Positions 48,640-59,348 of a stretch of DNA of 64,000 nucleotides are shown here, in pieces. Within the stretch, counting starts at the first letter, position 1; each line of letters opens with the position of its first letter. A program made the translations under genes and the position numbers. The stretch is from Nemania diffusa (taxonomy: Eukaryota; Ascomycota; Sordariomycetes; Xylariales; Xylariaceae): assembly GCA_038501195.1 (NCBI GenBank), contig JBBPUQ010000008.1:4226501-4290500 (forward strand). Reading direction: 5' to 3'. The notes beneath the pieces are model-generated. The model did no database searches, was not told the origin of the DNA, and worked only from the letters and a program-made list of their open reading frames with translations.

Positions 48640-51600
48640 TAGAATCTGGACCCAGGAGGAGTTAGGCCAGGCTAAGGTTACTTTACACTCTAGTTGTAAA
48701 CAGTTCTATGTAAAAATGTACACTGAGGCTAATGCTTAAATTTCTGTTTGGATTATTTTACAACTTTGTTAATTTTGTGAATTTGCTTTGCTTTGTGACA
48801 CTTGGCGATTGGTGTGCTTATTAATTTAGTAAATATAGCAAAAAGCTAAAAAGTATAAGGCTAGGTATTATATAGCAACATATTTAACAAAAGCGCACTT
48901 TGGCTTTTAAGTTTTAATTAAAGCTTATGCTTTTTTAACTAAATAAGCTTATTAAGTTAATAAAACATTAAAAGTTAAATATTAATTATAAACTAAAATG
49001 CAAAAACACATAGACTTTCTGTGCTGTGTAAAAGTATAAAATGTGACTTTTTGCGCTGCTGTATTTACAAACACAGAAAGTCAAAAAGTATATATAAACC
49101 AGAACGTAGAAAGACGCATACTTTCTGTGCTTTCTAATGGTATAAAATGTAACTTTCTACGCTGCTATATGTATAAACACAGAAAGTCAAATATTGCATA
49201 TAAATTAAAACACAGAAAGACATGGACTTTCTGTGCTGCTGTACCCACAAACACAGAAAGTCAAAACCCACATGTAAACCAAAACGCAGAAAGGCGCAGA
49301 CTTTCTGTGCCCCGTACTAATATAAAATGTGACTTTCTGTGCCGCTATATTTATAAACATAGAAAGTCACAAATTACATACAAACTAAAACGTAGAAAGA
49401 CGTAGACTTTCTGTGCTTTGTAATAGTATAAAATATAACTTTTTGCGCTGCTATATGTATAAATACAGAAAGTCACAAATTACATATAAACCACAACGCA
49501 GAAAGAAGTGTTGCTATAAATTAACACTAATTAATGTGATTTCAAAAATCAAAAGTAAAACTTACCCCTAGAAATGTCACACCAACCTAGCGCTAACTTT
49601 TAGTTGTACTCCTATTCTGTCTCGGTATAATAACACATAGAGGATAACAACGAGGCCTAACCGCACAGCTACTCGAGCCGTGGCTAAGCAAGATGTCGTA
49701 GCTAGTTGAAAAACCAGGGCTGCTCGTGGGTAGAGCGTTTGAAAAGCTAAGGCGACCCGGCCGGGTTTTGCTTAACATCAGGGAGTGTGATTAACGCGAA
49801 TGATATTAAACGACGCAGGAAGTTGATAACACAGCAACTGTGTAACGACGTGACAAAGAGTTTCGGGTATTACGGCAGCTATTACTATGTTGACTGCTTC
49901 GACCGCAAGGCCGGTAGCCAAGGGCCCGGTTTCATTAACATGACACTAGACTAGGAACTAAGTGATGGCAGCAGTTATGGCATAAAGGAATGTTGGCACT
50001 AATTAGAATTTTTAACTAGTATGTTGACAGTGCGATACTGCAAAGGGTTGCGCTTTAGCTTTCTCACTAAAGAGGGCATGCGAACAAGCGGCGCCTCTTA
50101 GCATTAGCCGACTAATCTGTTCGGCAGCTTATATAAAGGTTTGTTACACCAATATTGATTGCTTTACTAGACTACTTGTTTCTATTCTCTCAAATCTTTA
50201 GATTTAAATAGTCGTGGCTAGTTGTCTAGAGTGCGTTGTATTTGTGTGTATATTGCACGCTTCGTTTAAATACCTCTTGGAATAAGGGACTGAGGGGGTT
50301 ATGTAGATGATCGCGCTCTCTACAGTGACGCTGCCACCAAATTAAGGTGTTTAACAACGTGCTTTTGAAGGCTACGAGCAAAAAGGAAACTTACTCCTTA
50401 AGCTATTTAGCGTGATCTGCCGTTTTTTCAACATAGCCACGTCCCCTTAAACAGCGTCAACCTTGCACCACTTCTTGTTGACCCCGCCATTTCGGTCGCT
50501 TTTGATTAGGCTGGGATCCAAGTCACGGTAATATTGTGCACGGTAAATTCGCTCGAAAACGTTTCTTTGAGCTGCTTAAATAAGCTCGTAGACGAAGTCT
50601 GGGGTAGCGGGATACAGTCACACCAGAACAACGACTCTAGTACTGTATGTTTTCTGCGACAGAGGAGGGGCCGGAGCCTCAGGTTGAGGTCGGTAAGTAT
50701 GCGCTAATGCGGCAAGGGGAGGTGATTTTTCAGCAGGTGGCATGGTGAGTTGACGGTCTGCTAAATCCTGTTGTTATAGCGATCGAGCCATGGTAATCTT
50801 GCAATAGTAGGAACTCAGCACGAGAGTCTAGGCTGACTTATCCTGGCGGTGCGGCGGTCCCGGCGGTTCTACACCCCACCTCGTAGCCGCCGGCCTCCGT
50901 TCTGCCGTAGATGATTCACCGGTGCACTGTGTTAAGGGAAATAAAACCGACGAACCTCCGGGGTATACTACCCACTCTCCTCCTTACCGTGCTTACTTGA
51001 GTAGCTGTAACAGCCCTATGACCTGCCCAGGTGGTGATAGGTGTGCGGCCACTGGCTAGGCTGTTAGGTGGGTCAGGTGTGGTTAGGGTCACCTTGAGGG
51101 AAATTATCCCACCAGTTTGTAAATTAGTATTTTTTCTTTCCTTAGCTTGTTTTTACTATAGCTAAACATTTCGTGGTGTGAAGTATGTAGCTCCCGCACA
51201 AGCTTCATACCCATCTAGTCTGCCCCCACTGGCCTTGCACTCGAAACTTGTTGAGACGTTCGGCAAATGCACAAGGTTGGTACGGCAGTGTGTTAGTATA
51301 TGAATGATGCCAAACCCCGCACGGCCCCCTCTCCCTTGAACAACCTGCGGAGCTCCTCCGGAAACCTTGCTCCGATGTCAGTGCCGAGGGAACTTCCCCA
51401 ATTTCAAAGGGGCACCGCTATCCATGCTGCATTATCCACACTTTTCATGAGCAGATAGGCAGAGGCGGAGGTGGTAGAAACGAGGGCATCCCAGCCACTG
51501 CGTGCACGAAGGAAGCGGCGGTGCTTGTATTGCTTCAATTGCCGACCAGATATGCCTCTATAGAGTCTCTTCAAGTTACACAAAGGACTTCCCGCCTCGA

Positions 51601-51944
51601 CAGATTCAGTAGTATCACGCATGCGTTCCGCGTGCTAACCTGGTGTTTTGCATGTCGGATCTGCTTCTTAAAAAGTTGCGATACTGCACGGATTCTCCAC
51701 ACCCCAGAACTCCGCTCCGAGTGTTAGGAGAGGATCGACATACATCTAGGTAGATGCCCGAGTTTCATGGGTCGAACGCGGGTATCGGACGACTTTGACC
51801 CGACTGTGGCCCTCTTTGCAATTTGCACCACGTGGAATCCCGGGCGCGGTTCTCTTGTTCTAGACTATAACAGTCCTTGTCTCCGTATCAAGGAGCAGGG
51901 CTAGTTTATGCTCTATCTTGTCTCATCTGCCAAGGGAATTCAAG
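48640..51944. other. Long gene-free, partly AT-rich region with repeat array
   Basis: 3.3 kb without a supportable gene. 48700-49010 is AT-rich (many TTAA and AAGCTT-like words). The palindromic array 2 follows at 49014-49510. From 49.6 to 51.9 kb only short broken frames occur; one minus-strand stretch around 50440-50580 (QRNVFERIYRAQYYRDLDPS) looks coding but is only about 40 codons between stops. Confidence 0.4.
49014..49510. repeat. Palindromic repeat array 2, 106-bp units
   Basis: Five tandem units begin with ACTTTCTGTGC at 49014, 49120, 49226, 49300 and 49406. Spacing is 106, 106, 74 and 106 bp: unit 3 lacks exactly 32 bp (the block ending in AAATGTGACTTT). Each unit carries the inverse AACACAGAAAGTC (or a near variant) about 35-45 bp before its end and a second ACGTAGAAAG/ACGCAGAAAG word at the end, so every unit can form nested hairpins. 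It is the same family as array 1. Confidence 0.88.
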
Positions 51945-53246
51945 ATGCTGAAGCAACTCATTGCCGCGTTAAGCCTCCCGGCATTGGCCTTGTCGGTCCA
52001 GAGCACTCCCAGCCACGGTCATACTACCGGCTTCTCCAAGGCTTGTGTGGTTGATTCGAGCGCTCACGATGCCTCCTACGCCATTGAGAGGGCTTTCCGC
52101 GACTGCGGTCATGAGACTGGCGAGAAACGCGGCAAAGTCGTGTTCAAGAAGAACGAAACGTACAATGTCCGCCGTGTCATGAACACCACGGGCTTGACCA
52201 ACGTGGACGTCGAGATCCACGGTACCCTCTTGTGGGACACCAACATTCCTTACTGGCTCAACCACTCGCTGCCTGTCGGCTATCAGAACCAATCCACTGC
52301 TTGGGTCTTTGGCGGTGAGAACGTCCACTGGACTGGTTTTGGCTATGGTACTCTGGATGGCAACGGCCAGGTTTGGTATGACTTCATCAATGGTACCAAT
52401 AACTACCCTGGTCGTCCGCACCAGATCTCTTACGCGGGCATGAAAAATAGCGTCATCGAGAAGACGCGGTTTGTCCAATCCCAGATGTGGACCATGACCG
52501 TCATCCACTCCGAGAATGTTCTACTCCAAGATCTGTACGTCAACAGCACCGATACCAAGCGGGAAGTCGGATTCGACTTCTCCTCTCTCAACACCGACGG
52601 GGCTGATGTCATCTACTCAAACAACATCACCATCCGTAACTGGACCGTCGACTGTGGCGACGATAACATCTCTACGAAGGCAAACAGCACCAACATTCTG
52701 ATCGAAAACCAAGATTGGTACACTGGTCTCGGGTTTGCCGTGGGAAGTATCGGCCAATACGATGGTAGATACGAGACGATTGAGAACGTGACCGTTCGTA
52801 ACGTGACGGTTCACGATCGCATGAGATACGCTGCCTACTTCAAGACCTGGACTGGTGTTTCCCGCGGCTACCCCCCGAATGGTGGCGGGGGAGGCCTTGG
52901 ATACGCCGCCAACATCACCCTGTCTGATTTCAAGCTTGTCAACACCTCGGGTATCTTCGCCATAACTCAATGCACCAGCTACAACGGTGCTCGTGGTGAT
53001 TGTGACACCAGCATGTTTAATATTCGCGATGTCACCATCGAGAACTGGTCTGGCACTTCTACGAGCGCCGTGCTTGCTGAGCTTCAGTGCAGTGGTGCAA
53101 GCCCTTGCACTGGTATCAGGTACGACAATGTGTCTGCTTATATCCCGAGCAACAACACCATGGCCAGCCATTACCTGTGTGCCAATGTCTCTGCGCCGAT
53201 CGGATTCGAGTGCACTGATGGAATTTGGGAGGAAAATAATAGGTAG
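51945..53246 (+). CDS. Secreted GH28 family protein, exo-type polygalacturonase / rhamnogalacturonase-like
   Basis: A single exon of 433 residues; ATG 51945 opens a signal peptide (MLKQLIAALSLPALALSVQS), since the longer frame starts at TTG. It is a right-handed beta-helix glycoside hydrolase 28. The catalytic motifs NTDGAD (216-221) and GDDNIS (238-243) are present, with all three acidic residues. The third motif, usually G-H-G, reads GLGFAVGSIGQY (261-272) and the R-I-K motif reads YFKTW (about 297-301). The GSIGQY form is typical of exo-acting members (exopolygalacturonases and exo-rhamnogalacturonases), so terminal attack on pectin side chains is likely. More than ten N-glycosylation sites support secretion. 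It lies just outside the repeat-bracketed block. Confidence 0.88.
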   Translation: MLKQLIAALSLPALALSVQSTPSHGHTTGFSKACVVDSSAHDASYAIERAFRDCGHETGEKRGKVVFKKNETYNVRRVMNTTGLTNVDVEIHGTLLWDTNIPYWLNHSLPVGYQNQSTAWVFGGENVHWTGFGYGTLDGNGQVWYDFINGTNNYPGRPHQISYAGMKNSVIEKTRFVQSQMWTMTVIHSENVLLQDLYVNSTDTKREVGFDFSSLNTDGADVIYSNNITIRNWTVDCGDDNISTKANSTNILIENQDWYTGLGFAVGSIGQYDGRYETIENVTVRNVTVHDRMRYAAYFKTWTGVSRGYPPNGGGGGLGYAANITLSDFKLVNTSGIFAITQCTSYNGARGDCDTSMFNIRDVTIENWSGTSTSAVLAELQCSGASPCTGIRYDNVSAYIPSNNTMASHYLCANVSAPIGFECTDGIWEENNR

Positions 53247-54704
53247 AAGTAGGTATTTAGACGAGAAAGTGATTTGAAGGGGTTAATATCAAGCGTTTAA
53301 ATTCATGGGATCGTACACCCTCTCGCGCTTGTCTCCACGATCACCTTATATGTGCATATAATTCAACAAGGAATTTCGTAAATAGAAGTAAAAGCTAAGC
53401 AACCGTAGTATATACGAGCTTTAAAGTATATAATGTGTTAGCTAAATAAATAAAATATAAAATAACTCGTTCATAAAAAAAAACCCCCCAACATGAATAC
53501 TTTTAGCAAAGAAAATCAAAAGGTTTTATTTTCCTAAAAGTAATATTAGGTTAAACAATTATTTAAAAGTCACTTACCTCGATCAAACCTAAAGCTTATT
53601 TAAGCACTTGGTTATAGGCGACGTAATTAGCTTGATTAAGCCCAACGTGCCCAACGTGGCCAACGTGGAAGGCATGCTTAAGCTGCGTACGAGAGCCTTC
53701 TCCTGCTACTGATCGAGATCTATTGCATGTATTAGAATCTCTTATCGACAAACGCTGTCGAAGTTGAAATAATGCCCTGGCATAGTCGCAATAGACCTAG
53801 AGTCAGACATATGTTGAGTTTGTCAATAGAGTTGAGAGCTTAGTAGTTATCTGATCCCCCCTCCCCTCCCCCCTCAAATAATGCCTGAAAAAACACGATG
53901 ATGAGTCCAAAGAGGCCTAGGGTGATAACCCCGTGGCAGATCTGAAGCCTTGCTTCTGTGATATTGCTTTTCCATTTCTTATGATCATTGATGTGCAAAG
54001 ATAGCTTTAACACCGGGACGCTGGAGCCGCCAATTCCATTCTCACGTGAGAAACGGGCGCTTTCATCTTCTAAAATAGACCGCTATCAAAGCGACCTTTC
54101 CTAACGAAGCAAGCTTTCGGCTTGTCTGTCCTCGAAAACTCTACAACTTAGCCATCTGCCCCACGACCCGTGTGTCTGCCTTTCTGCAGTCACCGCCCCC
54201 TTTCCGTGGGGGATAGGAGGGCGCAGGATCTTGGGGGCGTTTTCTAGGTGCTGCATTTTATTGTTGTGATTGGGCCAAATTTTACCGATCAAGTCGGTGG
54301 AAACAGGCCGGATCCTGGTGGCTTGCTTTCGGGCTATCTTGGTCTCTTGTTATTTCTATGGTCGATTTTAATTGGCTAAGAATTGCATATCTGCGACCAC
54401 GTGCATACTATTGAAGAGTTCAGCTGGCTGACTACGGTGGCTCATGATCCAGCTGTAGGCAGGCTGTAGGCATAGCCTGCCTTCGGTAAGCCTGATGTCT
54501 ATGTTTCTAATGTTCCAAGACTGAGGGATGGTGGGGTGGAGGAAAAGAGCAGGCAGGTCATGGTGCTGGAGGGATGACATTATAATTTATAAAGCGATCT
54601 ATGTTCATTGACAGGATTGGCAGGCATAGCCAAGGTACTGCGTCAACAATTGACGAGATATCCAGTGCACAGCAGACCTCGTCGTCTAGTACACAATCGC
54701 CAAG
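53247..54704. other. Intergenic region
   Basis: No gene. AT-rich at 53380-53560. A small tandem of CCCAACGTGS (three copies) lies at 53641-53668. CAGGCTGTAGGCATAGCCTGCCTTC near 54460-54484 is a short imperfect palindrome. Confidence 0.45.
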
Positions 54705-56266
54705 ATGCGTGCAACGATCCGACTCAATTCACTTGGCTTTCTCACGGCCTTATTCTTCGCCCCAGGTCAATGTGGTATGCATTAGTTTATGCATTTTTTA
54801 ACCATCAATGCTAACACATGTCCTAGCATCAAACGCAAGTGCAAGTACCACCAGTAGCTGCTTTTATGACTGCGAAACCCAGGATAACGGTCTTTTTCCC
54901 ATATGGATCTGGGCAAACAATCCTGAGAGTCTGCTCGTTGAGCCCACGACGGCCACGCTGGAGAAAACCGTCATCACGGTAATCAACACTGATAATGGTA
55001 TAACGGAGACTGTAACGAGCTACCCGAGTGGTTATACGGCGCCGCTCTCGAACTCCGACGGTACAGCCATCTCGGTTATTACGTTTACTCGGTCTGATCA
55101 AATGCCGACTACCACTGTGTAAGTTTTGTGGTCCTTGGATAATTAAGTTACTTAGCTAATGGTAGAGCAGGACTTTCCCCGCAGGCTTTGCGAACTGGCC
55201 GGAGTTTTATACTTGGTCCGGAATCTTCACAAACGCTCCAAGCTGTGTACCAAGTAGCGGGGTAGCCACCATCTCGTCTAATCCACCCCTTGCTACCGGT
55301 GAGGAATTCGACACTAGAAACGGATTGTTCCCGAACACGCAAGACTCTGGATATAATCCCGAGGGCTCCGGGTATCTTTTGGTACAAGGCTGGTGGGACG
55401 ATTCACTTTTTGGCTTCTTCCCATTCCTTTTTCCTGATCAGCCGGCCATTCAATCATGTGCACCTGACTTCATCGATGGCGGACCCGATTTCCCCGCGTT
55501 CACAGTGACTGAATGGTCAACAAGCCTGTCCACCAGCTTCACGGGTAAGGGTGTTGCCACAGATAGCCCATCTCCGGGGAGTACGGCGACAACCCCAGGA
55601 CCAGCGTCCACCACTACAACATCTACGGTCACCGATACCAATACCGGCAAGACCCAGACCGCTAACACAGGCCCTGCCTCATCGGCCGAGCAACCCAGTC
55701 CTACAAAGGACTCGACACAGATCGAGGCTACGGGATCGAATGAACCTGGCGATGTGAGCTCAAGCACTGCGATACAGAGCGATGAATCAGAGACTGGGCA
55801 GGGCACCAATCCAGGAACTTCCTTAGACGATAGCGAGACAGGTACTGCACGTGTCTCTAGTACAACAGGGGAGTCTATGACAATTGGGATAGTTCAGCCC
55901 TCTCAGGCTTCTGGCTCTACCCAGATAATTGGCACGAGTGAGGCAAACAACGCTGGCGGGACCGGGGCGACCACAGGGAGGCTTGGGTCAAGCGGAGGCG
56001 GAGGAACCGGAACCGAGGCCGTTGATTCCAGTCAGACAGGTAGCGCGATTGGGACAACAGCGACGGGTACTTCACAATCAAGAGATATAACTGGGGAATC
56101 TAGCACATTCGGGTCAAACAGGGCGAGCTCGACAACGGCACTTCCGAGTGAATCGCCTCTGACCAGTGTCCCTGTGACAGGTGGAGGTACACCACGCGGA
56201 TCACTGGGCAACACAATATTGAGGTGTTATTTTGCCGTTGCTGTGGTCCTACCTTTCCAGATTTAA
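54705..56266 (+). CDS. Secreted Ser/Thr-rich GPI-type wall protein
   Basis: Exons 54705-54774, 54827-55118 and 55171-56266 use two 52-bp introns (GTATGC...GTCCTAG with GCTAAC; GTAAGT...GAGCAG with GCTAAT), all in frame, giving 485 residues. Exon 1 alone encodes the signal peptide (MRATIRLNSLGFLTALFFAP). A globular N-terminal part of about 220 residues follows, with paired Cys (SSCFYDCET, APSCVPSSG, IQSCAPDF) and Trp-rich segments (GFANWPEFYTWSG, QGWWDDSLFGFF). Then comes about 220 residues of Ser/Thr/Gly repeats, ending in a hydrophobic tail (ILRCYFAVAVVLPFQI) suited to GPI attachment. It is likely wall-bound; no enzyme domain is recognised. The first intron placement is strongly supported because it separates signal and mature parts. 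Confidence 0.78.
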
Positions 56267-57153
56267 CGTTCAAGCGTCGGCACTGGGTAGCTGAAGAGCT
56301 CAAGCGTCGCACCATGCATGTCCGTAGTCGATTAATTGAACATATATATACAAGGAAAAGTAGATTTCATATCTGTAAAGAGTGAAGGCGACAACGCGGG
56401 TAAAGTCGTTGAATGGGTTATGGTAATATTAAAAATATTAGCTAGCTATTAAGTTTTAGTTAAAATAAACGATTAAGATACGATAGTTTTACACAGGTTA
56501 ATTTTATTGTTTTTTATTTAATAGTGTTACACAATATTAAAATTTATAAATAATAAATAATAAATAATAAATAATAAATAATAAATAATAAATAATAAAT
56601 AATAAATAATAAATAATAAATAATAAATAATAAATAATAAATAATAAATAATAAATAATAAATAATAAATAATAAATAATAAATAATAAATAATAAATAA
56701 TAAATAATAAATAATAAATAATAAATAATAAATAATAAATAATAAATAATAAATAATAAATAATAAATAATAAATAATAAATAATAAATAATAAATAATA
56801 AATAATAAATAATAAATAATAAATAATAAATAATAAATAATAAATAATAAATAATAAATAATAAATAATAAATAAATAATAAAAAAAATTGTTAAGTAAT
56901 CATGTTTAATTTTAAACTTTATTCTTTTTCTACGTAAACATTTTTACCGGTATGACCTTTTAATTATCATAAAAACATCGCGGCTCTTGGAACACTATTT
57001 GCTATTCATGCTACATCGCTCATATTAACTGCCGAACTACGCATCATTAAAATGTAATCTTTCCCATTTGTGCACTCTCTACATGTTTCTCTTGTGAAGT
57101 TTTAGTTACTAGCGCTACTGCTTGTCGCCACTAACTGCGCCTCCCGTATTAGG
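56267..57153. other. AT-rich intergenic region with heptanucleotide array
   Basis: Contains the (AAATAAT)n array. Positions 57095-57153 carry intron-like signals (GTGAAG, CACTAAC branch, ATTAG acceptor) that probably belong to the 5' end of the following gene. Confidence 0.5.
56548..56880. repeat. (AAATAAT)n microsatellite, about 46 copies
   Basis: A 7-bp unit is repeated essentially without error from 56548 to about 56870, ending in an AAATAAATAAT variant and an A-run. The perfection and length suggest recent expansion. Confidence 0.95.
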
Positions 57154-58824
57154 CTTCTCGGTCGGCTCCAAGCCCTCGGCCCCGTCATCGGCCATATCTG
57201 CGAGATCGCGGGCACGCCAGGCTTGTCCCTGGGCGTCCTCCACCATGGCGAGGTGATCCATCAGACCAACTTTGGTCTTCGCGATGTCGAGGCCCACCTC
57301 CCTCCGGACGAAAACACCATCTACGTCTTGGGATCCTTGACTAAGGCTGTCACGGCTGCCATGGTGGCCATCCTCGTTGACGAGGGCAAACTATCGTGGA
57401 TAACGCAGCTTCAGCACGTAATCCCCACATTCCGCCGGCCCCACTATGATCCTACCAGGAATATAACTATCTCCGACCTCCTATCCCATCGGACTGGCTT
57501 ACCTTCGTACGACTCGTTTTGGTTGCAATCGGACAACCAGGCCCCAATTCTTCGTAAAGATGCCGTTTCCATCCTCAGCTATGTCCCTGTCGCTGCAGAC
57601 TTGAGGACAGAACTCATCTATAACAACTTGGCTTACGAAGTCCTGGGCCAAGTCATCGAGAACGTGTCCGGCACTGGCTTTTACTCTTTCTTAACAAACC
57701 ACATTCTGAAACCCCTTGGAATGAACCAAACATTCTACACAAGCCCGCCCACTAGCTATAGAAATATTGCAAAAGCATATACTACCCTACAGAACACATC
57801 GGTCTTGTCTCTCCCGGCCCCTATTTACGGCGAAGACGTCTTAATGGGACCGGCTGGCGGCATTCGAAGCTCGGTGCATGACCTCCTTATCTTGTATAGC
57901 GCTTTTATTGATGCTGCCAACTCCCAAATTGAGAAGCACAGGGCCACAATCCCTGACAACCCACTTAAGCAACTCGGACATCTCTGGCAAGGATTGATTG
58001 CTGTCCCTCTATCCACGGTCCGTGAGGCTTCTTACGCATCCGGATGGCTTCGCGTGCAGCTGCCAGCACCGATGGGAATGGGTAGCGGGCCCGGCGTCGA
58101 TCCCATGCTTGGAGAGGGACTACCGTCCCGATTAGGGCTCTTCCACGAGGGCAATATACCTGGATATACAACTTTCACCGCTGTCTTCCCCGAGACTTCA
58201 AGTGCGGTTGTTGTGCTCTCAAATTCTCTTGGGCTCACCGATAGCGCAAGACTGGTCGGGCAATTGCTTATAGAAGCGCTTTTCGGTAATACGGTCAATA
58301 CAACCGACTATATAGAATACGCTTCCTCGACAGCAAGAGAGAACGCCTCGGCAATGGCAGTAATCAGGCAACAATTGGTACGAGGCCGAACTGTGAAATC
58401 GCCTGCCAACCCCCTTAAAGCTTATGTAGGGATATATTACAATTCAATCAATACATTCTGTATCGAAATAAGCGAGGGGAACGGAAACCTCCGAGTGCAC
58501 TTCATGGGTCGCGAGTACGAGGGATTTAAGCTGCAGCCGTATCAACATAATAGCTTCTTCTGGCACCTATCCTACGACGAATTGGCACAACGAGCCCGTT
58601 ACACTACCTATCCGAAAGAGTATTATGTCATCGAGTTCAGCTGCATCGACAACCCCGAGGGTGATCCTGTCGCCTATGATGTCGAATGTAAAATGATGAA
58701 TGCTATTCGGTGGAAACATGAGTTTACCATGGAGGGTAAAGGGGAGATCTTTTATAGAAAGGATCACAGCGAGGAGCCATTTGATCAAAATATGGCCCAA
58801 GCAGTTTTTAACAACGAGCTCTAA
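57154..58824 (+). CDS. Serine beta-lactamase / penicillin-binding-like hydrolase, 5' end unresolved
   Basis: The open frame (about 555 codons) matches the fungal beta-lactamase family: AGTPGLSLGVLHHGEVIH near the start, LGSLTKAVTAAM (S-x-x-K nucleophile block), YNNLAYEVLG (Y-x-N), and FHEGNIPGYTT where the third block lies. A C-terminal lipocalin-like domain follows (about residues 400-530, VGIYYNSINTFCIE). There is no in-frame ATG before the S-x-x-K; the first is too late. A branch/acceptor (CACTAAC...ATTAG) ends at 57153, so the frame likely begins as a second exon. The alternative frame upstream (LLGRLQALGP) would join if one C were missing in GGCCCGTC near 57181. Such fungal proteins are esterases or transesterases; no polyketide neighbour is visible. 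Confidence 0.75.
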   Translation, partial: LLGRLQALGPVIGHICEIAGTPGLSLGVLHHGEVIHQTNFGLRDVEAHLPPDENTIYVLGSLTKAVTAAMVAILVDEGKLSWITQLQHVIPTFRRPHYDPTRNITISDLLSHRTGLPSYDSFWLQSDNQAPILRKDAVSILSYVPVAADLRTELIYNNLAYEVLGQVIENVSGTGFYSFLTNHILKPLGMNQTFYTSPPTSYRNIAKAYTTLQNTSVLSLPAPIYGEDVLMGPAGGIRSSVHDLLILYSAFIDAANSQIEKHRATIPDNPLKQLGHLWQGLIAVPLSTVREASYASGWLRVQLPAPMGMGSGPGVDPMLGEGLPSRLGLFHEGNIPGYTTFTAVFPETSSAVVVLSNSLGLTDSARLVGQLLIEALFGNTVNTTDYIEYASSTARENASAMAVIRQQLVRGRTVKSPANPLKAYVGIYYNSINTFCIEISEGNGNLRVHFMGREYEGFKLQPYQHNSFFWHLSYDELAQRARYTTYPKEYYVIEFSCIDNPEGDPVAYDVECKMMNAIRWKHEFTMEGKGEIFYRKDHSEEPFDQNMAQAVFNNEL

Positions 58825-59348
58825 GTTGTAGGGAGTAATAACTTAATTCTCTATTACTAAGAATGCAGTAGCGTATGTAGACTGAATAAAAGCTGTTATT
58901 ATCATAATCACCAAGTTTGGACTTTATCAGACGCATGCTTGTACCTTTCGAATTTTCAGCTAAGAAAGGGGCTTAAGCACCCGCCCTGTCACAGCATGCT
59001 TCTAAATTGAAAATTCAGAAGGCTATAGCTAAGCTTACAGTTTGTCGTATAAATCAATAAGGAGTTGCTGGCCCACGCTAGACGCGCCGAACATATTGTA
59101 GGTATTTTGTAATTAGTGAAATATAGGATTTACATTAAGTAAGGCTATTCAGCCCTCCCTAAGATAAGATATAGATAGTAGCGGATCCCAGGAAGATTCG
59201 AGATTACCTAAAACGTGGCTATACTGACTTAACCAGATGCATCAATCGGATCAACATATAACCCTAAACAAAAGTCCGATTGGTTTAATCTAGTCAGATC
59301 ATTGTAGTTCTGCGGCTCCACTGGTAAGTCGATGTGTCGAATGGGCCG
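58825..59348. other. Convergent intergenic region
   Basis: No gene or repeat was seen between the convergent beta-lactamase-family and FAD oxidoreductase genes. Confidence 0.5.

Noticed and set aside
50440..50700. Coding-like fragments and a GTAAGT...TTTCAG pair near 50.65 kb
   Set aside because: The minus-strand fragment is about 40 codons between stops, and the plus-strand exons would be as short as 11 bp; too weak to call a gene.
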